From: Pseudomonadota bacterium
GTDB taxonomy: Bacteria > Myxococcota > Myxococcia > Myxococcales > Myxococcaceae
Direction: 5' to 3'
Length of the DNA: 64,000 bases
Assembly (NCBI GenBank): GCA_023423535.1
Contig: JAFAFL010000162.1
Coordinates: forward strand, 12,143-76,142
Shown: positions 1-9,017 of the stretch, piece by piece
Layout of the letters: every line of letters starts with the position of its first letter
How positions within the stretch are numbered: the stretch's first letter is position 1
Notes under the pieces: generated by a model
What the model was told of the DNA's origin: nothing
What the model saw: only the letters and a program-made list of their open reading frames with translations
The model's database searches: none
Position numbers and translations under genes: made by a program

Positions 1-818
1 CCGCTGCCGGTGAGGGTCACCTTCTGCAGCGGGCACTGGGCCGAGGCGCGCATGTCCACGAACGCGAGGTAGCTCTTGTTCTCGGTGGGCCGGAAGTCGA
101 TGACGACCTGCCGCGTCTGCTTCGGCTCGACCCCGAACTCGCCGGTGACGGACTCGGGCGCGAAGGTGAACGCGTTGTGGTCGCCGGAGGACGAGGTGAT
201 CGCGCTGACCGAAGCCGTGGTGGGGATGTCGCTCAGGTTCCGCACGTCCACGGTCTGACGGAAGGTGTCGTCGCGCGCCACGTTTCCGAACTGGATGGTC
301 GAGGGCAGCTGGCAGTGGCCGGTCACCGCGAGCCCCGTGAGTTTGATCGTCGCGGTGCCCTCCCCTTCACGCGCGTTCTCCACGGTGAGGGTGAGCAGGG
401 CCTCGTGGGGGAGGACATCCGTCTGCGCCTGGGGCGGGTTGAAGGTGAACTCGAACTCGGCGACCTCCGACACGCCGAGCGCGTGGCCGTCCGTGAAGTC
501 GATGCTGAAGACCGGGTTCTCCTCCCCGCCCTCGCCGATCTTCACCGCCGAGCCGGAGACCTTCTCCAGCTTCTGCAGCACCACGCGGCCGGGGCCCACG
601 TTGCGGATGACGAGCTTCCTCGTCTCGGGCGAGCCCATGAAGACGGAGCCGAAGTTCAGCTCGGCTTCACGCGAGGAGACCTGGTTTCCCTCGGCGTCCT
701 CCCAGGAGATGCGGATCTCGCCGGGACGGTTCCTGACCTCGTCGTCGTCGCAGCCCGCCGCGACAAGCGCGGCCGAGACGAGCACTGGCAGCAAAAGGCG
801 GTGAATGGGAATGTTCAT
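1..818 (-). CDS. ASH/choice-of-anchor-D repeat lipoprotein, 3' part beyond the window
   Basis: This is the N-terminal 272 codons of a large lipoprotein; the reading frame leaves the window at base 1. The start at 818 is followed by a hydrophobic signal and a lipobox ending in Cys23 (VAAGC), so the mature protein should be lipid-anchored and exported. The visible part has beta-rich repeats with phrases such as ELNFGSVFMGSPE and TIQFGNVARDD, which are typical of ASH/choice-of-anchor-D domains. It is a close tandem paralogue of the next gene (990-4217), which carries a C-terminal VWA domain. By inference this copy probably ends in VWA as well, but that part is not visible. Function is unknown; adhesion or surface assembly is a guess. 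Confidence 0.9.
   Translation of the reverse strand, partial: MNIPIHRLLLPVLVSAALVAAGCDDDEVRNRPGEIRISWEDAEGNQVSSREAELNFGSVFMGSPETRKLVIRNVGPGRVVLQKLEKVSGSAVKIGEGGEENPVFSIDFTDGHALGVSEVAEFEFTFNPPQAQTDVLPHEALLTLTVENAREGEGTATIKLTGLAVTGHCQLPSTIQFGNVARDDTFRQTVDVRNLSDIPTTASVSAITSSSGDHNAFTFAPESVTGEFGVEPKQTRQVVIDFRPTENKSYLAFVDMRASAQCPLQKVTLTGS
151..206. repeat. 56-bp direct repeat, copy 1 (within first lipoprotein paralogue)
   Basis: These 56 bases are identical to 3553-3608, in the same orientation and at the same codon phase in the paralogous gene, an offset of 3402 bp. The identity extends to third codon positions, so it marks a recent tandem gene duplication or gene conversion rather than protein-level conservation alone. 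Confidence 0.9.
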
Positions 819-931
819 ACAAGCTCCACGCGGGAGGTTCGTCTGGCTTTCCGGCCTTGCGACTTTGAGCAGGCTCGCAGCCTAACACCGGCGAACGCCG
901 CTCAGGCTGCACCGCGGTCCCGCAACGCAAA

Positions 932-963
932 GAGGCGGCGCCTCCGGGTGGAAGCGCCGCCTC
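932..963 (-). terminator. Probable terminator after the VWA lipoprotein
   Basis: A perfect 10-bp stem (932-941 with 954-963) with a 12-base loop lies just past the stop codon at 990 on the minus strand. It is followed on that strand by only a short T run (TTTG), so it is a strong hairpin but a weak intrinsic terminator by the classical rule. Confidence 0.55.
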
Positions 964-989
964 GAGTCACGCGAGAGGGTCTCTCGCCG

Positions 990-3900
990 CTACGGGTAGC
1001 AGGTCACGTGGTACGTGATGGTCAGCGTCTGGCCCGGCTCCGGCACGTACATCGGCTCGAAGTTCACCGAGTTGCCCACCGAGTCGTAGACCCACACCGT
1101 CGCCCCGCGCTCGTCCACCGCCGGCACGACCACCCCGTCGATCGCCACCTCCACCGGGCCCTTCGTCAGGTCCGGCACCGACGTGAGGAAGAAGTTCGTC
1201 CGGAAGCCGAGGCCCGTCTTGCCCAGCTCCTCCAGCGTCTTCGACCAGTCCGGAGTGCAGATCTCGTCGCGCACGCCGTTCGTCTGCGCCACGAGGTACG
1301 CGTAGGTCCCGTCGTCCGCGCTGGTGTCGTACGGGCAGCCCGACGGCGGGTTCGGGTTGAAGCCCGCGATGGCGTTGAAGGTGAACTGCGTCTTCCGGTT
1401 GTGACCCTTGATGTTCCAGAACTGGTTCAGGTACTGCGTGGACGGCATGCTCGACTGGTCGGGCGCGTCGGTCACGCAGATGAGGGCCAGCGAGGCCTCG
1501 TCGCGCAGGAAGCCCGCGTTGTCGCTGTTGATCAGCGGCGCGGTGAGGGCCTTGAGCATCGGCGAGAGGCAGGTCTCCGTCGCGCTGCCGCTGGTGCCCA
1601 CGTTCACCTTCGCCTTGAACTTGTTCTCCACGTCCACCACGGTCGGAGAGAGGATCTTCTCCGGGTGCGAGGGACCGGAGACGAAGCGGCCCTGGTGCTG
1701 CGAGGACGAGTCGTCGGTGGTGATGACCGCGATGTTGTATTCGACCTTCGCGCTCTCGGCGAACTGGATGAACGAGTCGAAGTTCGCGGCCAGCGACGCC
1801 TGGTACGAGCCCATGGAGCCGGAGCTGTCGATGGCGATGAGCACGTCCGCCTTCGGCTTGAGGTCCTGGGTGAAGGTGTCGGTGTGGATGCCCTGCGTGT
1901 CGCCCTTGCCCTTCAGCGAGACGACGTAGGTCACGTTCTGGCCGCTCTGCGTCGCGGTCACCGCGATCGCGCCGGTGTCAGAGCCGATGTCGATCGGGCG
2001 GTAGCGCGCCTGGAAAGTCAGCGGCGCCTGACCGGAGGAGACGACGAGGCCGGAGGGCGGCACCGCGGGCGCCTGCACGAGCACGAACTCGGGGCAGGGC
2101 TGCGTGCCCGGGCAGTTCGGACCACCGGCCACCTGACCCGCGCCGGCCTGCATGCCGAACGAGTGGATGGTCACCGGCGTGGAGCAGGTGTTGTACACGC
2201 TGAAGGTGCGCGTCACCGACGAGCAGCCCACCTGCACGGTGCCGTAGTCCAGCTCGTCCGGCGCGATGGTGAGGCACGACGGCGCCAGCTGCGCGGAGAG
2301 CGCCACGACGGTGTGCGGCTTGAGCAGCGAGGACATGAAGAACTCGACCTCGGCGTTGATGGCGGTCACACCCGACGGCGTGTTGCCGGTGGGCTGCACG
2401 CGCACGAGCACCTCGAGCTGCTCCTGGGGCGCGAGCTCGTAGCTCTCGATGTTGCCCGCGGGGAGTGCGAAGAACGCGTGGCCGCCGGCGACCTTGGAGA
2501 GGCCGGAGAGGAGGCAGATCTCGTTCGGCGCGGTGCCGTTGTTCTTGATGCTGAAGCCGAGGTCCCGGTAGTCCGGCGGCGAGATGAGGCCGAAGTTCAG
2601 CGCGGTCGGGGAGACCGTGTAGTTGCAGGGCGGCAGCTCCTCGGCCAGCGCGTTGACCTCGATCACCGTCTCCGGCTCGTCCGCGTCGTTGGAGTAGAGG
2701 ATGATCCGCGCCTTCTTCTGGCCCACGCCGATCGGCGTGATCTTCACCTGCAGCTCCACCGCGTTCTGACCGACCTTCGCCACGAGGCCCTTCACGGGGT
2801 CGTAGGTGCTGGGGACGAGGATCTCGAACTCGGACACCGAGGTCTCGTCGTTCATCGGCTCGATCACGAAGTAGGGCTGCGTGGGCTCACCGGCCGCGTC
2901 GGGCGCGCCGAGTCGCAGGTTCGCCTTGTCGTCCGGCACCGCGGGCGCGGTGCCCACGTTCATCACCGTGAGCTTGCGCACGGAGGACGCCGGCGGGTTC
3001 GCACCCGGGAAGAAGGCCACGCGGCCGAAGTTCATCGACGGCGACGGGTTCACCTGGATGTCCGGGCCACCGCCGAACGCGCGGAGCTGGATCTGGCCGT
3101 TCGGCTGACGCTGCAGGCCGGTGTCGAACTTGAGCAGCGTCTGGCGAGGACCGAGCACCGCCGGCTTGCACGCCACGGTGAGCTCCGCGGTTCCGCCGGA
3201 CCCGGGGACGGAGAGCTGCGCGGTGGCGCCCGTGCCGCCGTGGACGACGCGGAACTCGTTGAGGTTGTCCGTGCGGATGTTCGTCAGCTGCACCGGGGCG
3301 ATGGCGCCGTTGGTGAAGGTCACCGTGCGCGTCACCTCCACGCCGGGCGGGACGTAGCCGCAGTCAACGATCGCCGGCTCCCACGACAGCGTGCTCTCCA
3401 CGCCGGTGCCGGTCAGCGTCACCTTCTGAGTCGGACACTGGGCCGCCGCGCGCATCTCCACGAACGCGAGGTAGCTCTTGTTCTCGGTGGGCTTGAAGTC
3501 GATCAGCACCTGCCGGGTCTGCTTCGGCTCGATCTGGAAGTCGCCGACCGGAGACTCGGGCGCGAAGGTGAACGCGTTGTGGTCGCCGGAGGACGAGGTG
3601 ATCGCGCTCACCGTGGCGGTGGTGGGGATGTCGCTGAGGTTCCGCACGTCCACGCTTTGGCGGGCGCTGTCGTCACGCGCCACGTTGCCGAACTGGATCG
3701 TGGGCGGCAGCTGGCAGTGGCCCTTCACCGCGAGGCCGGCGAGCTTGATCGTCGCCACCTGCTCGCCCTCGCGCGCGTTCTCCACGGTGAGCTGGAGGAT
3801 CGCCTCGTGGGGGACCACGTCGGTGTCGCCCTCGGGCGGGTGGAAGGTGAGCTCGAACTCCACCACCTCCGCCACGCCGAGCGACCGGCCCTCTTCGAAG

Positions 3901-4217
3901 CCGACCACGAACACCGGGTTTTCGACCTCGCCAGCGCCGATCTTCACCTGCGCCCCGTCCACGCGCTCGAGCTTCGAGAGCACGAGCCGCCCGGCGCCGT
4001 TGTTCCGGATGACGAGCTTCTTGCTCTCCGGCGAACCCATGAAGACGGAGCCGAAGTTCAGCTCGGCCTCGCGGGTGGAGATCTGGGTTTCGTCCTTCTC
4101 GTAGACGATGAGGACCTCGCCGTAGCGGGTCTCGAGAGGAGGGTCACCGCAGCCGGCGGCCACGAGGCCTGCCACCGCGAGGAGGGGGACTGTGTGTCTG
4201 AGGAAGGGGGAGAGCAT
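990..4217 (-). CDS. ASH/choice-of-anchor-D repeat lipoprotein with C-terminal VWA domain
   Basis: This 1075-residue protein starts with a signal peptide and lipobox ending at Cys23. Residues 30-780 are serial beta-sandwich repeats of the ASH/choice-of-anchor-D type. A von Willebrand factor A domain follows at about 785-1000, with an intact MIDAS motif DSSGS at 797-801, so metal-dependent ligand binding is possible. The C-terminal 70 residues form another small beta domain. It is a tandem paralogue of the gene at 1-818 and a more distant paralogue of 60374-63328. A GGAGAG sequence precedes the ATG. The family is common in myxobacteria and I know of no assigned function; an envelope adhesion or scaffold role is inference. 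Confidence 0.92.
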   Translation of the reverse strand: MLSPFLRHTVPLLAVAGLVAAGCGDPPLETRYGEVLIVYEKDETQISTREAELNFGSVFMGSPESKKLVIRNNGAGRLVLSKLERVDGAQVKIGAGEVENPVFVVGFEEGRSLGVAEVVEFELTFHPPEGDTDVVPHEAILQLTVENAREGEQVATIKLAGLAVKGHCQLPPTIQFGNVARDDSARQSVDVRNLSDIPTTATVSAITSSSGDHNAFTFAPESPVGDFQIEPKQTRQVLIDFKPTENKSYLAFVEMRAAAQCPTQKVTLTGTGVESTLSWEPAIVDCGYVPPGVEVTRTVTFTNGAIAPVQLTNIRTDNLNEFRVVHGGTGATAQLSVPGSGGTAELTVACKPAVLGPRQTLLKFDTGLQRQPNGQIQLRAFGGGPDIQVNPSPSMNFGRVAFFPGANPPASSVRKLTVMNVGTAPAVPDDKANLRLGAPDAAGEPTQPYFVIEPMNDETSVSEFEILVPSTYDPVKGLVAKVGQNAVELQVKITPIGVGQKKARIILYSNDADEPETVIEVNALAEELPPCNYTVSPTALNFGLISPPDYRDLGFSIKNNGTAPNEICLLSGLSKVAGGHAFFALPAGNIESYELAPQEQLEVLVRVQPTGNTPSGVTAINAEVEFFMSSLLKPHTVVALSAQLAPSCLTIAPDELDYGTVQVGCSSVTRTFSVYNTCSTPVTIHSFGMQAGAGQVAGGPNCPGTQPCPEFVLVQAPAVPPSGLVVSSGQAPLTFQARYRPIDIGSDTGAIAVTATQSGQNVTYVVSLKGKGDTQGIHTDTFTQDLKPKADVLIAIDSSGSMGSYQASLAANFDSFIQFAESAKVEYNIAVITTDDSSSQHQGRFVSGPSHPEKILSPTVVDVENKFKAKVNVGTSGSATETCLSPMLKALTAPLINSDNAGFLRDEASLALICVTDAPDQSSMPSTQYLNQFWNIKGHNRKTQFTFNAIAGFNPNPPSGCPYDTSADDGTYAYLVAQTNGVRDEICTPDWSKTLEELGKTGLGFRTNFFLTSVPDLTKGPVEVAIDGVVVPAVDERGATVWVYDSVGNSVNFEPMYVPEPGQTLTITYHVTCYP
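3553..3608. repeat. 56-bp direct repeat, copy 2
   Basis: Identical to 151-206. It lies in the N-terminal ASH region of the second paralogue and is evidence of a roughly 3.4-kb tandem duplication. Confidence 0.9.
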
Positions 4218-4314
4218 GCACTCTCCACGCGCGACGCAACCGTGACTTTCCTGTGGCCGTCACGTGGCGAGGGCGGCGTTCGGGCCGGGAGATTTCCCCA
4301 GTGATTTCGTCTGG

Positions 4315-7300
4315 TTACAAGACGCGGCGCCGGCGCGAGAGGATCCCCATTGCCCCGAGGATCAGGGCCGCCCACACCGCGCCGCCGCTCCCTCCCGAGC
4401 CTGAGGAGGTGCCGCAACCGCAGCCGCCCTCCCCTGCCCATTCGTCGGTGACCTCGAGGTGGAAGGCGCCGGTGCCCTCGGTGCCCCCTTCTGCGCGGCC
4501 GGTGACCGTGAAGCTGTAGAGCCCGAGCACGGCGTCCTCCGGGATCGTTCCGCTGAGCGTGCCGTCTTCGGAGAAGCGCAGGCCCGGCGGGAGCGCGCCG
4601 CCGTTCACGCGATAGGTGGCTGGCGGATCGCCTTCGAAGCGGATGGCGCCTTCGAGCGACGTGCCGGGGAGCACCGTGCGCGCGTAGCGGCCCTGCAGTC
4701 GTTCGGTCCGAGCGTGCACCACCAGCACGAAGTCGCGCACCTCGCTGCGGCCCGCGCCGTCTGTGACCTGCAGCCCGAAGGAGAAGGCGCCGGAAGCAGT
4801 GGGCGTGCCCTCGAGGATCACCGCTTCCGGGCCCTGCGGCACCAGCGCGATTCCAGGAGGCAGTGCGCCACCGGAGATCCGCCACCGCACCGGCTGCGGC
4901 AGCACCACCGCGCCCGGCACCTTCGCCACCAGGTCGGTGAGATAGGCCTGGCCCACCAGCGCGGGCGGCAACGACTCGGCGGGAAGGTGCAGCGCATGGG
5001 GGCTCACCGTCTGCAGCGTGAGCGTCCGCCACGCGGTCTGTCCCGAGGCATCGAACACGCGCACACCGAAGGTGCTCACCGTGCCCGGCGCCTCCTGCGA
5101 GGTGCCCTGGAGGCGACCGTCGCTGCTGAGCGAGATGCCGGCGGGAAGCGTCCCCTCCTCCACGCGCCAGGCGTAGGGCGCTTGACCTCCATGCGCACCG
5201 AGCCGCACGTCGTAGGGCGTCTCCACCACCGCGGCCGGCAGCCTTTCGGTGAGCACCGCCATCGACACCGTGCGAGGAACCGTCTGCAGCACGAGCCTCG
5301 CGAGGGTCGGGTTCCCCACTGCGTCCTGCACCCTCACCGTGAAGGGGAACACGCCGAGCTGATCCGGCACGCCGCTCACCCGGCCCTCGGCGTCCATCTG
5401 CAGGCCGTGCGGAAGCGCGCCGTCCGTCACGGTGAAGGTCAGCGGCGCGGTGCCGCCTTCGGCGCTGAGCTGGAAGACGTAGGGGACCTCCAGCAGCGCT
5501 TCGGGCAGCCAGGTCGTGCGCAGCGTGACCACCGGCGGCACCAGCTCCACCTCGCCGGAGATGAGCGCGTCGTTCTCGCGACGGATGTCGTCGTGCGCGC
5601 GCACGGGATCGATCAGCACGCCCAGGTGCCACGTCCCCGGCGGAAGGCCGTGCGGCACGAGCACGTGCTCGGTCGTCGAGTCGAGAGCCTCCACCGCCAG
5701 CGTCACCGTGCCCTCCTCCTTCGTCACGCTGGTCACCGGATCGATGATCGCGAGCGGCACGTCGAGCTCGGTCACCTGCGGATTCTTGGAGAGGAAGTAG
5801 CGGTACGGGACGGCGCCTGTCGTCCCGCGGTTGCCGAGGTTCCGCAGCACGCGCTTCACCGGCACCGGCTCACCGGGCGCGATGCGCGGTGGGGCGACGA
5901 GCTGCGTGGGGAGCAGGTCCGGCCCCGGCGCGCGCAGGTGCACGTAGTTGCTGCGGCCGGTGTTGTTCGACTGCGTGATCTCCACGAAGTTGCCGTGCGC
6001 GAACGCGGCGACGAAGAAGAGGAAGTCCTTCGCCGTGTAGAGCGTCCCGTTCGGTGCGCGGTCGGGAACGAGCCCCTCCACGGTCACGATCATCGACGCG
6101 CCGGGAGCGAGCGTGTGCCGCGTGCTCTCTCCCGCCTCCGGATCGTTCACCGCGTTGAGGACGTCGTTCTCCGAGAGGTACGCGACGAGCGAGAAGTCCT
6201 TCGCGGTGCCGCCGCCGGCATTGAAGACCGGAACCTCCATGCGGAAGGGCTCGCCGAAGTAGAGCTGCGGCGCGGGGAGGTACGGAGGCCGGGCCTCGAG
6301 CAGCGTGGGCGTGCCGACGACGAGGTCCGCCTGCATCGCGCTGAACTTCGCGGGGCTGACCGCGGTGTTGTTGTTCTCGAAGAGCTCCGGCACCGTGTTC
6401 TGCGGGTCGATCTCGAGCACGAAGTAGTACTCGCCGAGCGGGATCGTCGTCGGCAGCGCGTAGCTCGGCTGCAGGGTCAGCGTCTGCCCGCCCGCGAGCG
6501 TGGCAGTTCCCGAATGCACCACGTGGTCGAAAGCGTCACCGACCGTGTCCTGCGAGAGGAGGATCCGCCAAGAGACGAGCCCCGCCGGATCGATGCCCGC
6601 GTTGACGAGCGTGATGCTGTTCTCGACGAGATCTCCCGGCCCGGCCGACGCCTGGGTGGTGGTGATGCTCTGCGCCACGAGGTCCACGCCGGAGACGAGC
6701 GCGGTGGCGCTGGCGCTGAGGTTGTTCGCCCGGCTCGTCTCGGTGAGGAGCTGCGCCGGATCGATCTGCGCGAGCACGTAGTACGCGCCGCCCGCAGGTC
6801 GCGCGATCGTGCTGGTGGCGATGTGCGTCTGGAAGCCGAGCGGAGCGAAGGAGAGCGGCCCCTGCATGGCCGGAGTGAGAGGAAGGTCGCCGGGATCGAT
6901 CAGCGTGTCGGTCGAGAGGAAGAGCGCGTACTCCACGCCCGCGACCGAAACGGTTCCGAAGTTCCGCAGGTCGAAGCGGGTGTCGATCTCCAGCTGCCCT
7001 CCGACGTCGCGCACGCCGAGCACCACGAGGTCTCCCGCGAGAAGATCCACCGTGCCTGGGCCCGGGCCAAACGAGATGAGGTCGTCCTGCGACACCGCGG
7101 CCGGAGTGCAGTTCGGCGTGCACGAGCGCCCGACCGTTCCCTGGGTGCCGGTCGCGTTCTCGATGCCGATGGACGCGGTGAGCCCCGCGCCCGCGCCGGT
7201 GAGCACGCCGTAGTGGAACTGCACGAGTCCGTTCTCGTGCAGCTTGAGCTGGAAGGTCAGCGAGTACGTCGCCGACGCGCTCCAGTGGTTGAAGTCGCGC

Positions 7301-7740
7301 CACTCGACGGTGAAGACCGAACCGTTGGGCCCCGGCGCCGTCTGGTGCGCGAGCCGGCTGAACGCGCCGCCTGCGCGCAGGTTGTCCCAGAACGGCGCCA
7401 GCACCCCGTTCGGCGCGGCGCCGGAAGGGATGATCGTGTTCGACGGATAGCTCGCGGTCCCGGGCGAGGGCACGAGGTACGCCGCGCCGTCGGTGGTCAG
7501 CGTGATCTGCTCGTAGGTCCGCCCGTAGAAGGGGAAGGCAAAGGGCAGCGGGACGGTGACGAAGCCCGCGTCCAGCGTGCCCTGCAGCGTCGGAACGATC
7601 GGATTCGTCAGCGGCGCGAAGGGCGCGGTGCCGTTCTGGGCGACGTAGGTCTGCGCGTGGGCCTCGCCGGAGCCCAGCAGGACGCCGAGCAGCACGGCGA
7701 CGAGCAGGCCGGACAGGCGGAGTCGAAGGGCCGCGCGCAT
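4315..7740 (-). CDS. CARDB / Ig-like repeat surface protein with MYXO-CTERM tail
   Basis: I place the start at 7740 because the sequence there is a clean signal peptide (hydrophobic core, cut after AHA near residue 29); the frame is open upstream but not signal-like. The 1141-residue product has a beta-rich N-terminal domain (phrases such as FPFYGRTYEQ), then several CARDB-like adhesion modules rich in NNT and LVPDRAP-type turns. Putative Ig (He_PIG) repeats with the phrase GxLPxGLxxxxDGxxxGxP follow. The last 37 residues are a Gly/Ser linker with GCGCG, one membrane segment and an RRRR end, which is the MYXO-CTERM sorting signal. In Myxococcus such tails lead to cysteine-linked surface anchoring. 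Ligand unknown. Confidence 0.92.
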   Translation of the reverse strand: MRAALRLRLSGLLVAVLLGVLLGSGEAHAQTYVAQNGTAPFAPLTNPIVPTLQGTLDAGFVTVPLPFAFPFYGRTYEQITLTTDGAAYLVPSPGTASYPSNTIIPSGAAPNGVLAPFWDNLRAGGAFSRLAHQTAPGPNGSVFTVEWRDFNHWSASATYSLTFQLKLHENGLVQFHYGVLTGAGAGLTASIGIENATGTQGTVGRSCTPNCTPAAVSQDDLISFGPGPGTVDLLAGDLVVLGVRDVGGQLEIDTRFDLRNFGTVSVAGVEYALFLSTDTLIDPGDLPLTPAMQGPLSFAPLGFQTHIATSTIARPAGGAYYVLAQIDPAQLLTETSRANNLSASATALVSGVDLVAQSITTTQASAGPGDLVENSITLVNAGIDPAGLVSWRILLSQDTVGDAFDHVVHSGTATLAGGQTLTLQPSYALPTTIPLGEYYFVLEIDPQNTVPELFENNNTAVSPAKFSAMQADLVVGTPTLLEARPPYLPAPQLYFGEPFRMEVPVFNAGGGTAKDFSLVAYLSENDVLNAVNDPEAGESTRHTLAPGASMIVTVEGLVPDRAPNGTLYTAKDFLFFVAAFAHGNFVEITQSNNTGRSNYVHLRAPGPDLLPTQLVAPPRIAPGEPVPVKRVLRNLGNRGTTGAVPYRYFLSKNPQVTELDVPLAIIDPVTSVTKEEGTVTLAVEALDSTTEHVLVPHGLPPGTWHLGVLIDPVRAHDDIRRENDALISGEVELVPPVVTLRTTWLPEALLEVPYVFQLSAEGGTAPLTFTVTDGALPHGLQMDAEGRVSGVPDQLGVFPFTVRVQDAVGNPTLARLVLQTVPRTVSMAVLTERLPAAVVETPYDVRLGAHGGQAPYAWRVEEGTLPAGISLSSDGRLQGTSQEAPGTVSTFGVRVFDASGQTAWRTLTLQTVSPHALHLPAESLPPALVGQAYLTDLVAKVPGAVVLPQPVRWRISGGALPPGIALVPQGPEAVILEGTPTASGAFSFGLQVTDGAGRSEVRDFVLVVHARTERLQGRYARTVLPGTSLEGAIRFEGDPPATYRVNGGALPPGLRFSEDGTLSGTIPEDAVLGLYSFTVTGRAEGGTEGTGAFHLEVTDEWAGEGGCGCGTSSGSGGSGGAVWAALILGAMGILSRRRRVL

Positions 7741-7870
7741 GGGCCGGCGACTATGGTTGTCGAACGCGTGACATTCAACCGCCGTGGCGGCTACACGGAG
7801 GGTCATGCTTCGCGTCGCCTGCCCGCCTGGCGCTGGTGAAGATTCCGCTGCGCCGCGCGTTGAGTCCCTC

Positions 7871-9013
7871 GTGCGCACCGTTCGGACTTCCCTGCTCGCC
7901 CTCCTCGCCTCCACCTCGCTCCTGCCGGGCTCGGCCTTCGCGCAGACGCCTCCCAGGGCGAAGGCCTCCACGGCGCTGGAGACGCTGCGCACCCAGTGCC
8001 TGCTGCACGCGGCGGATCCGAAGAACCCGTGGGCGCTGGCGCACGGGATCACCGGCCTCGGCGGCTCTTTCGCGGCGGCGGACGGACGGCGTGCGGCGGA
8101 CGTGATCGTGGGCGACTTCCTCCAGCGCGCGCCCGCCGAGGCCCAGGCGAAGGGCGCCGCGCCAATGGGCTTCCTCCGCTACCTGGAGGACCGCACCCCG
8201 GTGGAGCCGCACGCGAACCTGCTGACGAAGACGCTGGTGGGGGCGGGGATGAAGGACGGGCAGCGCTTCAAGCTGAAGGACGGCGGCGAGGTGACGCTCG
8301 GGCAGCTGGTGGGGAGCGTGCAGCACGGCTTCCGCCACGTGCCGGACGTCGAGGCCTACTGGATCGAGGTGGGCTGGACGCTGGACCTGCTCGCGGCGCG
8401 GATGACGCCCCAGAAGGCGAAGTTCAAGAACGGCGCGGGCGAGGAGCTCGACCTCAACAAGATCATGGACGACGCGCTCTTCTACCTCGAGCAGTCGCAG
8501 CGAGACCTCTTCGCCGGCATGGACAAGGGCCTGCCCGAAGTCGCGAAGAACAAGAAGGGCATCTACGCGCACTCCTGCGGCGGGCTCCACCTCGTGCAGG
8601 CGGTGATGCACTGGGCGCGCTTCCCCGAGGTCCGCAAGAAGTGGGGGGCGCGCCTCGACCGGCAGGTGGCAGTCCTCTTCTACCGGCTCGGCTCCGAGCA
8701 GCGTCAGTACGAGACCGTCCTGCGCGAGCACCCGCAGTACAAGCTCCAGCTCCTCGTTCAGATGGTGAAGTTCTACGGCCACTTCCTCGAGACCACCGGC
8801 CGCATGAAGCGGGACAAGGTCGTCTCCTTCGACAAGGCGCGCACCCAGCAGATCCGCAAGGCCGAGGCGCTGCTCGACAACGCGGTGCGAGAGCTCGAGG
8901 CGGTGAATGCCTATGGCCGCATGGACGAGCTGGCGAAGACGCAGCGGCAGCTCCAGCTCGACCTCATCGGCGACACCTGCCACGCGGCCAACGGGCTGGG
9001 GATGTGGCGGTAG
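7871..9013 (+). CDS. Secreted protein of unknown function
   Basis: The start is uncertain. The frame is open from 7784, but I prefer the GTG at 7871 because it gives a compact signal peptide (SLLALLASTSLLPGSAFA, cut before QTPP) and a 380-residue product. The mature protein is alpha-helical, with no transmembrane segment and only two obvious cysteines. I recognise no catalytic motif. It diverges from the MYXO-CTERM gene and converges with the next lipoprotein gene, with four bases between the stop codons. Codon use fits its neighbours, so the reading frame is real; the function is unknown. Confidence 0.8.
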   Translation: MRTVRTSLLALLASTSLLPGSAFAQTPPRAKASTALETLRTQCLLHAADPKNPWALAHGITGLGGSFAAADGRRAADVIVGDFLQRAPAEAQAKGAAPMGFLRYLEDRTPVEPHANLLTKTLVGAGMKDGQRFKLKDGGEVTLGQLVGSVQHGFRHVPDVEAYWIEVGWTLDLLAARMTPQKAKFKNGAGEELDLNKIMDDALFYLEQSQRDLFAGMDKGLPEVAKNKKGIYAHSCGGLHLVQAVMHWARFPEVRKKWGARLDRQVAVLFYRLGSEQRQYETVLREHPQYKLQLLVQMVKFYGHFLETTGRMKRDKVVSFDKARTQQIRKAEALLDNAVRELEAVNAYGRMDELAKTQRQLQLDLIGDTCHAANGLGMWR

Positions 9014-9017
9014 TCCT

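Noticed and set aside
177..4304. A 1375-codon open frame on the plus strand opposite the two lipoprotein genes
   Set aside because: It is rich in Arg, His, Val and Leu with no domain and simply mirrors the opposite strand's third-position GC bias; the minus strand has signal peptides, ASH repeats and VWA motifs.
4459..7839. A 1126-codon plus-strand frame opposite the MYXO-CTERM gene
   Set aside because: Same antisense artefact: Arg/His/Glu-rich without motifs, while the minus strand encodes a recognisable surface protein.
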